A stretch of DNA of 35,360 nt, from the NCBI GenBank assembly GCA_017481575.1, contig JAFUPA010000012.1:1-35360 (forward strand), given 5' to 3'. This stretch comes from Clostridia bacterium (GTDB taxonomy: Bacteria > Bacillota > Clostridia > Oscillospirales > Acutalibacteraceae). The stretch's first letter is position 1. Every line of letters starts with the position of its first letter. The notes under the pieces were generated by a model. The model saw only the letters and a list, made by a program, of their open reading frames with translations. It made no database searches and was not told the DNA's origin. Made by a program: the position numbers and the translations under genes. Positions 18,183 through 26,454 of the stretch are shown here, piece after piece.

Positions 18183-19291
18183 TGAGAGCCAATAATGTAC
18201 TCGGACTTGTATTTTCAAACAATTTTGATAATTACCTTAATGAACTTACATCAATGCGTTCAATGGGCTCTGTGCCCTACGGCGGACGTTACCGCCTTAT
18301 CGACTTCAACCTTTCCGCAATGGTTAACAGCGGAATGGGCAAGGTCGGCATAATCACAAAGAGCAACTACCAGTCACTTATGGACCACGTCGGCAACGGC
18401 CGTGCATGGGATCTTTCAAGAAAGAACGGCGGTCTTTACATTCTTCCTCCGTTCAACTCTGCAAACACGGGTCTTTACTCGGGCAGAATTGAAGCTATTG
18501 CAGGTGTTATGAACTTCCTGCAGTATTCCGACGAGGAATATGTGATGATGTGCGACTGTAACGCTCTTTATAACTTCGATTTAAAGAAAATGTTTGCTTA
18601 CCACGAGGAAAAGGGAGCAGACATCACAATAGCTTATGTAAACGGCGAAACACCGAATATCTCCGAGCTTGCAGTTCTTGACATTGCAGAGGACGGCAAA
18701 GTCGGTGCAGTTTCACGCCGACTCAAGGATGGTGTAGCTAACTATTCAATCAACATCGTGCTTATGAGAAAGTCACTTCTTGAAAGACTTGTTAACGAAG
18801 CAATCAGCCTCGGCTACCATTCTTTCACAGACGATATTCTCAAGAGAAATGTTCAGAAGCTCAAGATTTACGGCTACGAGGTAACAGGCTTTGTCAAGAT
18901 GCTTGACAGTATGCAGTCTTACTTCGAGGCAAATATGGCATTGCTTGACAAGGACAACAGAAACGCACTCTGCCGCACACAGCCCGTTTACACAAAGGTT
19001 AAGGACGATGTTCCTGCAATCTACGGTCTCGGCTCAGATGTGAAAAATTCACTTATTGCTGACGGTTGCGTAATTGAAGGCAAGGTTGAAAACAGCGTTC
19101 TTTTCCGTGGTGTTCACGTTGGCAAGGATGCAGTTGTTAAAAACTGCGTGCTTATGCAGAACACATACATTGGTGACGACGTTCATCTCAACTGTGTTGT
19201 AGCTGACAAGAATGTCGTAATCAAGCCGAACAAGGTTCTTTCAGGCGACGAGAAATTCCCCGTTTACATCGGTAAGGGTATCGTAATCTAA
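18179..19291 (+). CDS. glgD: GlgD, regulatory subunit of glucose-1-phosphate adenylyltransferase
   Basis: A 370-aa paralogue of GlgC. It keeps the fold ([23 protein letters not shown], then hexapeptide repeats near the C-terminus) but lacks the GGxGxRL nucleotide-binding loop at the N-terminus; the equivalent region reads [14 protein letters not shown]. It is therefore expected to be catalytically weak and to act as partner of GlgC, as known for GlgC/GlgD pairs in Firmicutes. Two consecutive ATG codons stand at 18179 and 18182; the first overlaps the glgC stop. Confidence 0.94.
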   Translation: MMRANNVLGLVFSNNFDNYLNELTSMRSMGSVPYGGRYRLIDFNLSAMVNSGMGKVGIITKSNYQSLMDHVGNGRAWDLSRKNGGLYILPPFNSANTGLYSGRIEAIAGVMNFLQYSDEEYVMMCDCNALYNFDLKKMFAYHEEKGADITIAYVNGETPNISELAVLDIAEDGKVGAVSRRLKDGVANYSINIVLMRKSLLERLVNEAISLGYHSFTDDILKRNVQKLKIYGYEVTGFVKMLDSMQSYFEANMALLDKDNRNALCRTQPVYTKVKDDVPAIYGLGSDVKNSLIADGCVIEGKVENSVLFRGVHVGKDAVVKNCVLMQNTYIGDDVHLNCVVADKNVVIKPNKVLSGDEKFPVYIGKGIVI

Positions 19292-19308
19292 AGGAAGGGT
19301 GACTTATT

Positions 19309-20730
19309 ATGAAAGTTTTATATGCCGCAAGTGAAGCATTGCCCTTTATGGCGAGTGGCGGTCTTGGCGACGTTGCAGGCTCTTTGCCGCAGGCGCTTCG
19401 CAAAAGACTTATAGGTTGCCGTGTTGTTATGCCGCTTTATGATACAATCCGTCAGGAGCTAAAGGACACGATGAAGTTCCTCACTCACATCTGTGTACCT
19501 GTTGCCTGGCGCCGTCAGTATTGCGGTATCTTTGAGGCAAAGCACAACGGTGTTATATACTATCTTCTTGATAATCAGTATTATTTCAAGCGTGACACAA
19601 TTTACGGTCAGTACGACGATGCGGAGCGTTTTGCGTTTTTCTCACGTGCAATTCTCGAGATTATTCCGCACATCGACTTCAAGCCCGACATCATTCATTG
19701 TAACGACTGGCAGACGGCACTCACACCCGTTTACTATTCTGCAATGTATGCAAATTCACCGGGCTACGAAAATATAAAAACAGTTTTCACGATTCACAAT
19801 ATTCAGTATCAGGGCATCTACGGCAGAGAAATCCTTGAGGATGTTCTCGGCATCCCGTCAGAGAACGCTTCGCTTCTTGAATACGACGGTTGTGTTAACT
19901 TTATGAAGGGCGCAATCGAGTGTGCCAACAAGGTTACGACTGTCAGCCAGTCCTATGCTGACGAAATTCTTGACCCGTGGTATTCACACGGTCTTGACGG
20001 AATTCTTAACGAGAGACGCTACAAGCTGAGCGGTATTCTCAACGGTATTGATGTTCTCGGCTACGACCCCGAAACGGACAAGAGCATCCGTGCTAACTAT
20101 TCAGCCGCAAATCCTGCGGACAAGAAGCTTAACAAAGAGGATTTACAGCAGGTTATGGGACTTCCCGTAAGGGCAGATGTGCCGATTATCGGTATGGTTT
20201 CCCGTCTTGTTGCACACAAGGGCCTTGACCTTGTAAAGGGCATTCTTGACGAGCTTCTTTCGACGAGCGAGTTACAGCTTGTTGTTCTCGGCTCGGGCGA
20301 CTATGAATACGAAAGCTTCTTCAGAGAAATTGCCGCAAAATATCCCGACAAGGTTGGTCTCAAAATCGGCTTTATCCCTGACCTTGCACGCAAGATTTAT
20401 GCAGGTGCGGATATGTTCCTTATGCCGTCAAAGAGTGAGCCGTGCGGACTTTCACAGATGGTTGCTTTGCGCTACGGCACAGTACCGATTGTCCGTGAAA
20501 CGGGCGGTCTTCGTGACTCCATTTCCGACTGTGGTGACGGCGAGGGTAACGGCTTTACCTTCAAGAGCTACAACGCTCACGATATGCTCGACGCTATCCG
20601 CCGTGCATTGACGGTTTATTATAACTACGATTGGGCGGCACTCACACAGCGTGCCCTCGAGTGTGATTACAGCTGGGGTCGCTCGGCTAACACTTATATC
20701 AAACTCTACAAGGCAATGTTAAAGGAATAG
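19309..20730 (+). CDS. glgA: Glycogen synthase (GT5)
   Basis: A 473-aa ADP-glucose-dependent glucosyltransferase that lengthens alpha-1,4-glucan. The GT5 N-terminal motif is present but altered: where Escherichia coli has K15-T-G-G-L, this protein has A15-S16-G17-G18-L19. Other landmarks are normal: HCNDWQTAL, TIHNIQYQG, LNGIDVLGYDP, MVSRLVAHKGLDLV (with the conserved Lys) and PSKSEPCGLSQMVALRYG followed by ETGGLRDS. AAGGAAGGGTGA lies upstream of the ATG. It follows glgD by 17 bases. Confidence 0.95.
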   Translation: MKVLYAASEALPFMASGGLGDVAGSLPQALRKRLIGCRVVMPLYDTIRQELKDTMKFLTHICVPVAWRRQYCGIFEAKHNGVIYYLLDNQYYFKRDTIYGQYDDAERFAFFSRAILEIIPHIDFKPDIIHCNDWQTALTPVYYSAMYANSPGYENIKTVFTIHNIQYQGIYGREILEDVLGIPSENASLLEYDGCVNFMKGAIECANKVTTVSQSYADEILDPWYSHGLDGILNERRYKLSGILNGIDVLGYDPETDKSIRANYSAANPADKKLNKEDLQQVMGLPVRADVPIIGMVSRLVAHKGLDLVKGILDELLSTSELQLVVLGSGDYEYESFFREIAAKYPDKVGLKIGFIPDLARKIYAGADMFLMPSKSEPCGLSQMVALRYGTVPIVRETGGLRDSISDCGDGEGNGFTFKSYNAHDMLDAIRRALTVYYNYDWAALTQRALECDYSWGRSANTYIKLYKAMLKE

Positions 20731-20739
20731 TAAAAACAA

Positions 20740-21414
20740 ATGAAATCGTATTATATCCAGCTTATAAGAAACGGTCTGACGGCAGGCAACGTCGGCGGCA
20801 AATATATCGGTCACCTTGACGAGCCGTTAAGCAACGAGGGTGTGGAGCAGATTGCCCAGATGAAAAAGGATTATAAATATCCCAATGTTGAGGCGGTTTT
20901 CTCAAGCCCGCTTTCCCGTTGCACACAGACCGCAAAGTTAATTTACCCCAACTGCGAGCCGATTTTAATTGACGGCTTTATTGAATACAACTTCGGCGAA
21001 TTTGAGGGCAAAACGGCGGAGGAGCTTGAAAATCATCCCGTTTTCCCTGATTGGCTTGCAGGCAAAAAGGGTGTTAATCCTCCCTTTGGTGAGAGCAACG
21101 AGGAGTTTTCAAACAGAATTGCACAAACGATGATTAAGGTCATCGACGGTGTTATTCAGTCGGGCATCACCAAAACGGCCATTGTTACCCATGGTGGTGT
21201 TATTATGGCTCTTCTTGCAATGTTCGGTCTGCCCGAGGCATCAATGCACGAATGGTTGACTCCCGGCGGTTGCGGTTATACAATCCGTGTCACACCGTCC
21301 CTCTGGTCGCAGGGCAGAAAGTTTGAAGTCATTGCACAGATTCCCGAAATCGAGGGTGAAAACGAGTTTAAAGACATTGATGACTTCAATGTAGAGGATT
21401 TCCTGTATGATTGA
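20740..21414 (+). CDS. Histidine-phosphatase-fold protein lacking the nucleophilic histidine
   Basis: A 224-aa member of the phosphoglycerate-mutase/histidine-phosphatase fold. The family begins with a strand ending in RHG, whose His accepts the phosphate. Here the motif reads L-I-R10-N11-G12, codon AAC at 20770-20772. The rest of the site is kept: SSPLSRCTQTA (S57, R60, T63), the acid E82 in EYNFGEFEG, and T150-H151-G152-G153. It is thus either a pseudophosphatase, for example a sugar-phosphate sensor, or works by another mechanism. It follows glgA by 9 bases with only a weak, distant ribosome site (AAAGGA), and its end overlaps or abuts the SIS gene. Confidence 0.85.
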   Translation: MKSYYIQLIRNGLTAGNVGGKYIGHLDEPLSNEGVEQIAQMKKDYKYPNVEAVFSSPLSRCTQTAKLIYPNCEPILIDGFIEYNFGEFEGKTAEELENHPVFPDWLAGKKGVNPPFGESNEEFSNRIAQTMIKVIDGVIQSGITKTAIVTHGGVIMALLAMFGLPEASMHEWLTPGGCGYTIRVTPSLWSQGRKFEVIAQIPEIEGENEFKDIDDFNVEDFLYD

Positions 21415-21424
21415 GGTGAAACCA

Positions 21425-22057
21425 ATGGACTATGTTACACAGCTGATATGGCGGTATCCTACACTTAAGGCTAACGAAAAAGAAATCCGTCAGCTTTGCG
21501 ACACGGTTATAAAAAGCTACGAGTCGGGCGGCAAGCTGCTAGTTTGCGGCAACGGCGGAAGCTGTGCAGATGCCGAGCATATTGTCGGTGAATTGATGAA
21601 AGGTTTTCTTAAACTCAGACCTCTTTCAAACGAAAAAAAGGCGCAGATGATATCTGCCGTGCCTGAGCTTTCTGATATCGGACTTGACAAACTCCAGCAG
21701 GGCTTGCCGGCAATTGCACTCAACGGCGGTGTTGCACTGACAACAGCTTTTGCAAACGACTGTGACCCTGACCTGATTTATGCACAGCAGGTACTCGGTC
21801 TTGGCAAAAAGGGAGACGTTTTTCTCGGCATCAGTACATCGGGTAACGCAAAAAATGTTTATGCCGCTGCGGCGGTTGCAAAATCGTTGGGTCTTAAGAC
21901 AGTTGCTCTTTCGGGTAAAAACGGAGGAAAGCTTAAGGAAATTTGTGATATTTCAATTGTGGTTGACGAGGATGAAACCTTTATGATTCAGGAGCTTCAT
22001 CTGCCCGTATACCATGCGATGTGTGCAACAGTTGAGGAGCATTTTTTCAAAGAATGA
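21425..22057 (+). CDS. SIS-domain sugar-phosphate isomerase, GmhA-like
   Basis: A 210-aa SIS (sugar isomerase) domain protein resembling sedoheptulose-7-phosphate isomerase. The phosphate-binding loops are LLVCGNGGSCADAEHIVGEL near 38-57 and FLGISTSGNAKN near 140; near the C-terminus IQELHLPVYHAM carries the Glu and His pair typical of GmhA. I chose ATG 21425, which has GAGGTGA five bases upstream. ATG 21407 (216 aa), overlapping the previous stop, is the alternative. The rest of a heptose pathway is not present here, and the location behind glgA may mean a different phosphosugar substrate. Confidence 0.85.
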   Translation: MDYVTQLIWRYPTLKANEKEIRQLCDTVIKSYESGGKLLVCGNGGSCADAEHIVGELMKGFLKLRPLSNEKKAQMISAVPELSDIGLDKLQQGLPAIALNGGVALTTAFANDCDPDLIYAQQVLGLGKKGDVFLGISTSGNAKNVYAAAAVAKSLGLKTVALSGKNGGKLKEICDISIVVDEDETFMIQELHLPVYHAMCATVEEHFFKE

Positions 22058-22110
22058 CCTGAACTGTAAGTATAAAAAGAGGAAAATAAAAAATAAAAGG
22101 AGGAACGTTT

Positions 22111-22512
22111 ATGTTCTGTAAAAACTGTGGAAAAGAAATTGATGCTGTAGCAGATTTTTGCACAGCCTGCGGCGTAGCTAAAGGTAAGGGCGAAAGCTTC
22201 TGCGAAAATTGCGGTACTTCAATCGCTCCGGGTGCGGCTGTTTGTCTTAATTGCGGTTGTGCCGCATCAAAGCCGACCAGCGAAAAGTCAAAGATTCTTG
22301 CAGGTGTGCTTGCAATCCTGCTCGGTGGCTACGGAATTCATAATTTTTATCTCGGATATACCAAAAAAGGTATTATTCAGCTTGCACTTTCCTTGGGCTT
22401 GGTGTGGACATTTGTTGCACCGCTGGCTGTCGGAATCTGGGCAATTGTTGAAGCTGTACAGATTTTTATGGGTAAGATTCCCGATGCAGAGGGCAGACCT
22501 TTAAAGGATTAA
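22111..22512 (+). CDS. Zinc-ribbon / TM2-domain membrane protein
   Basis: A 133-aa protein with two zinc-ribbon-like Cys pairs units (CKNCG...CTACG near 3-20 and CENCG...CLNCG near 31-49), a short Ser/Lys linker, then a TM2 domain: two membrane helices with the typical GGYGIHNFYLGYTKKGIIQL turn and a second hydrophobic helix. Function of such proteins is unknown. AAAGGAGG precedes the ATG. No terminator was seen between the SIS gene and this one, so it may be the last gene of the glg transcript; a separate promoter was not identified. Confidence 0.85.
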   Translation: MFCKNCGKEIDAVADFCTACGVAKGKGESFCENCGTSIAPGAAVCLNCGCAASKPTSEKSKILAGVLAILLGGYGIHNFYLGYTKKGIIQLALSLGLVWTFVAPLAVGIWAIVEAVQIFMGKIPDAEGRPLKD

Positions 22513-22520
22513 AATGAATT

Positions 22521-22548
22521 AAGGCAGAAACGGTTTCGTTTCTGCCTT
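22521..22548. terminator. Bidirectional terminator between TM2 gene and rRNA methyltransferase gene
   Basis: The stem AAGGCAGAAAC / GTTTCTGCCTT has a 6-base loop. T-rich bases follow in both directions, so it can serve both converging genes. Confidence 0.8.
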
Positions 22549-22553
22549 TAGCT

Positions 22554-23903
22554 TTATACTTTCCGAAGTCCTTTGGGGTAATGATTTTTCGCCGTTCCGT
22601 TAACAGCCTTTGCACCGCCCAGGGTGCAACCGTCAACCAGAACCGCCGCCCAGCCGTTTTCACAGTCGCAGGGCAGGGTGTTGCCCTTAAGGTACACTTC
22701 GGCTTCCTCGGCGGTGAGGTGAATTTTTCTCTTGAAATCCTTACCCATTGCCATAAAAAATTGGTGGTGCGGTTGGATATAGTTTTTTTGCACAGTTCCG
22801 ATTGTAACACCGCAGGAGAAAGCAACACCTTTCGGCACAACAAAATCGGGCTCAAAATAAACTATATTTTCCTTATATTTTTTAACGCATTTTCTGTCGT
22901 ACTTTTCAAGTGTAGCATCAAGAAAATCAAACACAATTTTTTGCTCGTTCTTGGGGATTTCTTCAAGAGCGTTTTCTCTTTTTGAGTAAATTCCGTTGCC
23001 GCTTTTCTTCTGCATCAATGCCACAAACTGACCCTCACCCTTTGAAATGTGAGGGTAAAAGCGTCGGCAGAAATTGATGTTTTCTGTTTTGCAACCGTCA
23101 AAATTTATTCCGTCAGCGGTGTTGTTCTTTACCAGGTCTTTAACAGGCACAAGCTCAAACTCGTTGTGCCCGAGTAAAAAGCTGTCAACACACATTTCGT
23201 TTTCTTCCAAAGAAAATGTGCAGGTCGAGTAGAGAAGATAGCCGCCCTCTTTTACAAGCGAATGTATGTAACCGAGGATTTCAGCCTGCCTTTCGGCACA
23301 CAGCTTCACGTTTGCAGGGCTCCACTCGTTTATTGCGGTTTCATCCTTGCGGAACATTCCCTCGCCCGAGCAAGGTGCATCAACAATAACAAGGTCAAAT
23401 TCCTCACCGAAAAGTGATGCAAGTCTTTTTGCGTCTGCGCAGGTGGTCACAGCATTTTTAAAACCGAGACGCTCCATATTTCCCGTGAGAATTTTGCAAC
23501 GAGAGGGGACAATTTCGTTTGAAACAATCATACCGCCCTCAAGTCTGCTTGCCGCTTGTGAGGATTTCCCGCCGGGTGCGGCACAAAGGTCAAGGATTTT
23601 CCACTCGGGGTCGATGTCCACACTTGCAACAGCGCTCATTGCCGCAGGCTCCTGAACATAGACCATACCTGCGTGGTGGTACGGGTGGTTGCCGATTTTA
23701 TCAAAATCAAAATAATAAGCGTTTTCGGCAAAAGGAAGCTCCTCGCCGCCAAACGGATTTATTTTCAAAAAGCTGTCCTTGTCTATTTTGTTTGTGTTTA
23801 TTCTGAAAGAGCGCACGGGAGCCTCGTCGTAAGACTTTAAAAACTTATCAAAATCGTTCCCGAGCTGTTCTTTCATCCGTGTCAAAAATTCCTGTGGTAA
23901 CAT
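22554..23903 (-). CDS. rRNA (cytosine-C5-)-methyltransferase, RsmF/NOL1-NOP2-Sun type
   Basis: A 449-aa S-adenosylmethionine-dependent m5C RNA methyltransferase, most like RsmF (16S rRNA). The SAM-binding motif DLCAAPGGKSSQAA is at about 106-119; the two catalytic cysteines are in VDAPCSGEGMF and YSTCTFSLEENE. A C-terminal 150 residues beyond the catalytic core matches the RNA-binding extension of RsmF-type enzymes. AAAGGA precedes the ATG. It lies 11 bases after rsmE on the same strand, so they form a small ribosome-modification operon. The exact target base is inferred. Confidence 0.9.
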   Translation of the reverse strand: MLPQEFLTRMKEQLGNDFDKFLKSYDEAPVRSFRINTNKIDKDSFLKINPFGGEELPFAENAYYFDFDKIGNHPYHHAGMVYVQEPAAMSAVASVDIDPEWKILDLCAAPGGKSSQAASRLEGGMIVSNEIVPSRCKILTGNMERLGFKNAVTTCADAKRLASLFGEEFDLVIVDAPCSGEGMFRKDETAINEWSPANVKLCAERQAEILGYIHSLVKEGGYLLYSTCTFSLEENEMCVDSFLLGHNEFELVPVKDLVKNNTADGINFDGCKTENINFCRRFYPHISKGEGQFVALMQKKSGNGIYSKRENALEEIPKNEQKIVFDFLDATLEKYDRKCVKKYKENIVYFEPDFVVPKGVAFSCGVTIGTVQKNYIQPHHQFFMAMGKDFKRKIHLTAEEAEVYLKGNTLPCDCENGWAAVLVDGCTLGGAKAVNGTAKNHYPKGLRKV

Positions 23904-23914
23904 ATGCTTTTCCT

Positions 23915-24661
23915 TTATAAAAGATTGGATTCAATGTTGAACATACAAATTGCGAGTGCCGCAATGCTTGCGGTCTCCGTGCGCAGAATTCGTTTACCGA
24001 GCGAAACAATTTCACCGCCTGCCGCCTTTGCTTTTTCAATTTCACTTTCCTCGTATCCGCCCTCGGGGCCGATGAAAATTCCGATTGTTGTGTTGGGTTT
24101 AACGTTGTCAAGCTTATCCTTTAAAGCTGACATGCTGTCGGCACATTCGTAGGGGACAAGAAGCAGGTCGAAGTCCTCCGCAACTTTTAAAGCGTTGGCA
24201 AAAGAAATCGGCTCGTGAATTTCGGGTATAACAGTTCTGCCCGACTGCTTTGCCGCACTTTCACTTATCGACTGCCAGCGTGCAGTTTTGCTCTTTTTCT
24301 TTTTGTCGTCAAGCTTCACCACACAACGGCTCATTTCCACGGGGTAAATCTCGCTCACGCCAAGCTCAACACCCTTCTGAATAATCAGCTCCAGCTTGTC
24401 CGCCTTGGGAAGTCCCTGAAACAAAACGAGCTTTACGGGCAATTCGTTGCTCATAAGCTGACCGTCCTCGATGTCGGCTACAACTCTGTCGTCACTGATT
24501 TCACTGATTGCACAGCAATAGCTTGCACCGTTGCCGTCGTTGGCGACAAATTTTTCTCCGATTTTCATTCGCAGAACATTTTTTATGTGGTTCACATCAC
24601 CGCCGACCACCGTAACCTGTGTGTCGGTCACATTTTCGGGCGAAACAAAAAAATGAAACAT
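23915..24661 (-). CDS. rsmE: 16S rRNA (uracil-1498-N3)-methyltransferase
   Basis: A 248-aa SPOUT-superfamily (trefoil-knot) methyltransferase acting on 16S rRNA U1498. Visible family blocks are an N-terminal PUA-like domain (HIKNVLRMKIGEKF), LFQGLPKADKLELIIQKGVELG, then IGIFIGPEGGYEESEIEKA, LGKRILRTETA and a short conserved C-terminus, which form the knot and the SAM site. Length is normal. AAAGGGGA lies before the ATG. Confidence 0.95.
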   Translation of the reverse strand: MFHFFVSPENVTDTQVTVVGGDVNHIKNVLRMKIGEKFVANDGNGASYCCAISEISDDRVVADIEDGQLMSNELPVKLVLFQGLPKADKLELIIQKGVELGVSEIYPVEMSRCVVKLDDKKKKSKTARWQSISESAAKQSGRTVIPEIHEPISFANALKVAEDFDLLLVPYECADSMSALKDKLDNVKPNTTIGIFIGPEGGYEESEIEKAKAAGGEIVSLGKRILRTETASIAALAICMFNIESNLL

Positions 24662-24765
24662 ATTTTTTCCCCTTTGCTTTTTCTGATTTTCAGTATATCA
24701 TTGTGTGCAAATTTTTTCAATGCAAAGAGTGTCGTATTCTGCGAAAAATTTTGAAGCCTTGCAAG

Positions 24766-24794
24766 TTGACTAATTTGCATTTTTGGAATATAAT
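24766..24794 (+). promoter_or_regulatory. Promoter of the secreted DUF4474-like gene
   Basis: TTGACT (24766-24771), 17 bp, perfect TATAAT (24789-24794), with GGGAGG and the ATG 29 bases downstream. Confidence 0.8.
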
Positions 24795-24822
24795 AAAAAC
24801 AATATCTCTGGGAGGCGAAAAA

Positions 24823-25998
24823 ATGAAAAATAAAATCATCGCAATGCTTCTTGTTATAGTCACTCTGTTTTCGGTTGCGGCTGTTCCTGTTGGTGCGGCG
24901 GCAGAGAAAAAGAGCAAAATTGATATCATTGACATCTGGCAAAACGGATATCCGATGTTTAATATCGGTTCTTTCCTTGAAACCATTTTTCTCGTGAACG
25001 AGCAGATAAACACAATAGCAGGTGTTAAAATTTTTAACGAGGAAAAGCTTGTTGTTGTGGCGGACGATGTCCTTTCGGGTGTTGTTGAGGGTGTGCTCGA
25101 AACAACAGGCGTGGATTTCAGCCAGATTTACACAAATCTGCCCCAGACAAACCAGTATGCAGAGCTTGTTACTTCGTCGTTAAATCTCAACATTCCCGAA
25201 ACGCAGAAATATCTCAACGACCTGTCAAATCAATATTACCTTGAGGGCAATATGGCAATGTGCGTAGTTGTACGTATGGTTTCTGTCTGGCTCGGAATTG
25301 TTGATGAGGTTCTGCTTCTTGCGGCTCCCGTTGAGGGCAAGCCGGGTCTTTATGAGCTTGGTATAGAAATCACATACCGTGACGGCAGCAAAGACAGAGT
25401 GTACGCAGGCATTTATTATGACGAGAACACAAATTCGTTTGTCGGCAAAGACGGCGCACCCGCATTTCTCGGATATTATATGGACTTTAATCAGAATATG
25501 ATTTACACTGGTATTGACGTCTGGCAGAGAGAGCTTGGTTTTAATATCTTCTACGATGTTTTCTGCTATCTTACACCGTTTTTCTTCCACTATACAACAC
25601 AGCGCATCAAGTTTGACTACGACGGCCGTGAGTGGATGATTCAGCTTTGGAAAGGTCGTTATGCAATCGCAAACGGCGGTGAAGTTGGCATTTACACACG
25701 TGAGGCAGAGCGTGACGGCTCTTTCTATGATTGTGCCGCTGACGAGGATATGCTTGTTATGTCTATTGAGCTTTACCATGGCGACAAGCTCCTTTTCAGC
25801 CGTGAGCCGACACTTCATTGGTGGGTAACCGGCTTTGTTTTGAGCGACACAGCTTATCTTCCCCATTCGCTTACCTTGATTTCCACAATCACAATGAAGG
25901 ATGCCGAAATGCTTGAAGCCGTTACAGCTTCAATTGACAAAAAGCTCGGTCTTATCAAGTATGAGGTTGACGGACTTGATGTTACAATTACATGGTAA
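24823..25998 (+). CDS. Secreted protein, DUF4474-like C-terminal domain
   Basis: A 391-aa exported protein. The start at 24823 has GGGAGG before it and a clear signal peptide (MKNKIIAMLLVIVTLFSVAA..., cut near VGAAA); the longer open frame to 24619 runs through the promoter. The C-terminal half, with the segment KFDYDGREWMIQLWKGRYA, then NGGEVGIYTRE and a conserved-looking CAADEDMLVMSIEL, resembles DUF4474, a domain of unknown function found in secreted proteins of Clostridia. The N-terminal part (30-200) has no recognised domain. Single-gene transcript with its own promoter and terminator. Confidence 0.8.
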   Translation: MKNKIIAMLLVIVTLFSVAAVPVGAAAEKKSKIDIIDIWQNGYPMFNIGSFLETIFLVNEQINTIAGVKIFNEEKLVVVADDVLSGVVEGVLETTGVDFSQIYTNLPQTNQYAELVTSSLNLNIPETQKYLNDLSNQYYLEGNMAMCVVVRMVSVWLGIVDEVLLLAAPVEGKPGLYELGIEITYRDGSKDRVYAGIYYDENTNSFVGKDGAPAFLGYYMDFNQNMIYTGIDVWQRELGFNIFYDVFCYLTPFFFHYTTQRIKFDYDGREWMIQLWKGRYAIANGGEVGIYTREAERDGSFYDCAADEDMLVMSIELYHGDKLLFSREPTLHWWVTGFVLSDTAYLPHSLTLISTITMKDAEMLEAVTASIDKKLGLIKYEVDGLDVTITW

Positions 25999-26008
25999 AT
26001 ATTAGCGG

Positions 26009-26045
26009 AAAAGGTGCCGTTGCTTTTGCAACAGCACCTTTTAAA
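26009..26045 (+). terminator. Terminator of the DUF4474-like gene
   Basis: The stem AAAAGGTGC-C-GTTGC / GCAAC-A-GCACCTTTT with a TTTT loop and one internal mismatch is followed by a T-containing tract. It may also serve the spore-protein gene converging from the right. Confidence 0.8.
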
Positions 26046-26071
26046 GTTTTATCCGTTTGCTTTACGAAAAG

Positions 26072-26263
26072 TTATTTCATGTTCTTTTCGTAAGACTCGA
26101 TCATTTTCTTAACCATCTGACCGCCAACAGAACCTGCCTGCTTTGATGTGAGGTCACCGTTGTAACCCTGCTTAAGGTTAACACCTACTTCAGAAGCAGC
26201 CTCCATCTTGAAACGGTCGAGAGCCTCTCTTGCCTCAGGAACTACATTCTTCTTGCTTGCCAT
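26072..26263 (-). CDS. Alpha/beta-type small acid-soluble spore protein
   Basis: A 63-aa protein that coats and protects DNA in dormant spores. The conserved blocks are plain: EALDRFKMEAASEVGVNLKQ and GYNGDLTSKQAGSVGGQMVK, with the usual C-terminal MIESYEK. The GPR protease site lies at the SE-VG step near residue 25, a slight variant. AAAGGAGTG is upstream of the ATG. It is the one direct sign of sporulation in the window and should be expressed late in the forespore. Confidence 0.95.
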   Translation of the reverse strand: MASKKNVVPEAREALDRFKMEAASEVGVNLKQGYNGDLTSKQAGSVGGQMVKKMIESYEKNMK

Positions 26264-26309
26264 GTCTTTTTCACTCCTTTTCGAAGAATTGTTTTTGCGT
26301 TTGCATTAC

Positions 26310-26338
26310 TTATTGTTTTCATTATCCGCAAAAATACA
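26310..26338 (-). promoter_or_regulatory. Possible sigma-G-like promoter of the spore-protein gene
   Basis: On the minus strand TGTATT (26338-26333), 17 bp, CAATAA (26315-26310). This loosely resembles the forespore sigma-G pattern and no housekeeping promoter is evident. Weak evidence; based mainly on the gene family. Confidence 0.3.
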
Positions 26339-26394
26339 ACTGAAAAAATTTGTTAAAAAAACAAGAAACTGTTTTTATGTCGGCAACTAAATTA

Positions 26395-26422
26395 TTGCAG
26401 TTTTGGAAATTAGTGTTATAAT
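26395..26422 (+). promoter_or_regulatory. Promoter of the endonuclease/exonuclease/phosphatase-like gene
   Basis: TTGCAG (26395-26400), 16 bp, TATAAT (26417-26422) with an extended TGT just before the -10 box. Confidence 0.7.
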
Positions 26423-26454
26423 GATAATGTAAATCACCGATAAGGAGAACTGAT

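Noticed and set aside
24619-24822. 68-residue N-terminal extension of the DUF4474-like protein
   Set aside because: It runs through a near-consensus promoter and the rsmE start; the signal peptide begins at 24823.
25225-25866. 213-aa minus-strand open frame inside the DUF4474-like gene
   Set aside because: Shadow frame with unusual composition and no ribosome site; the plus-strand gene has a promoter, signal peptide and terminator.
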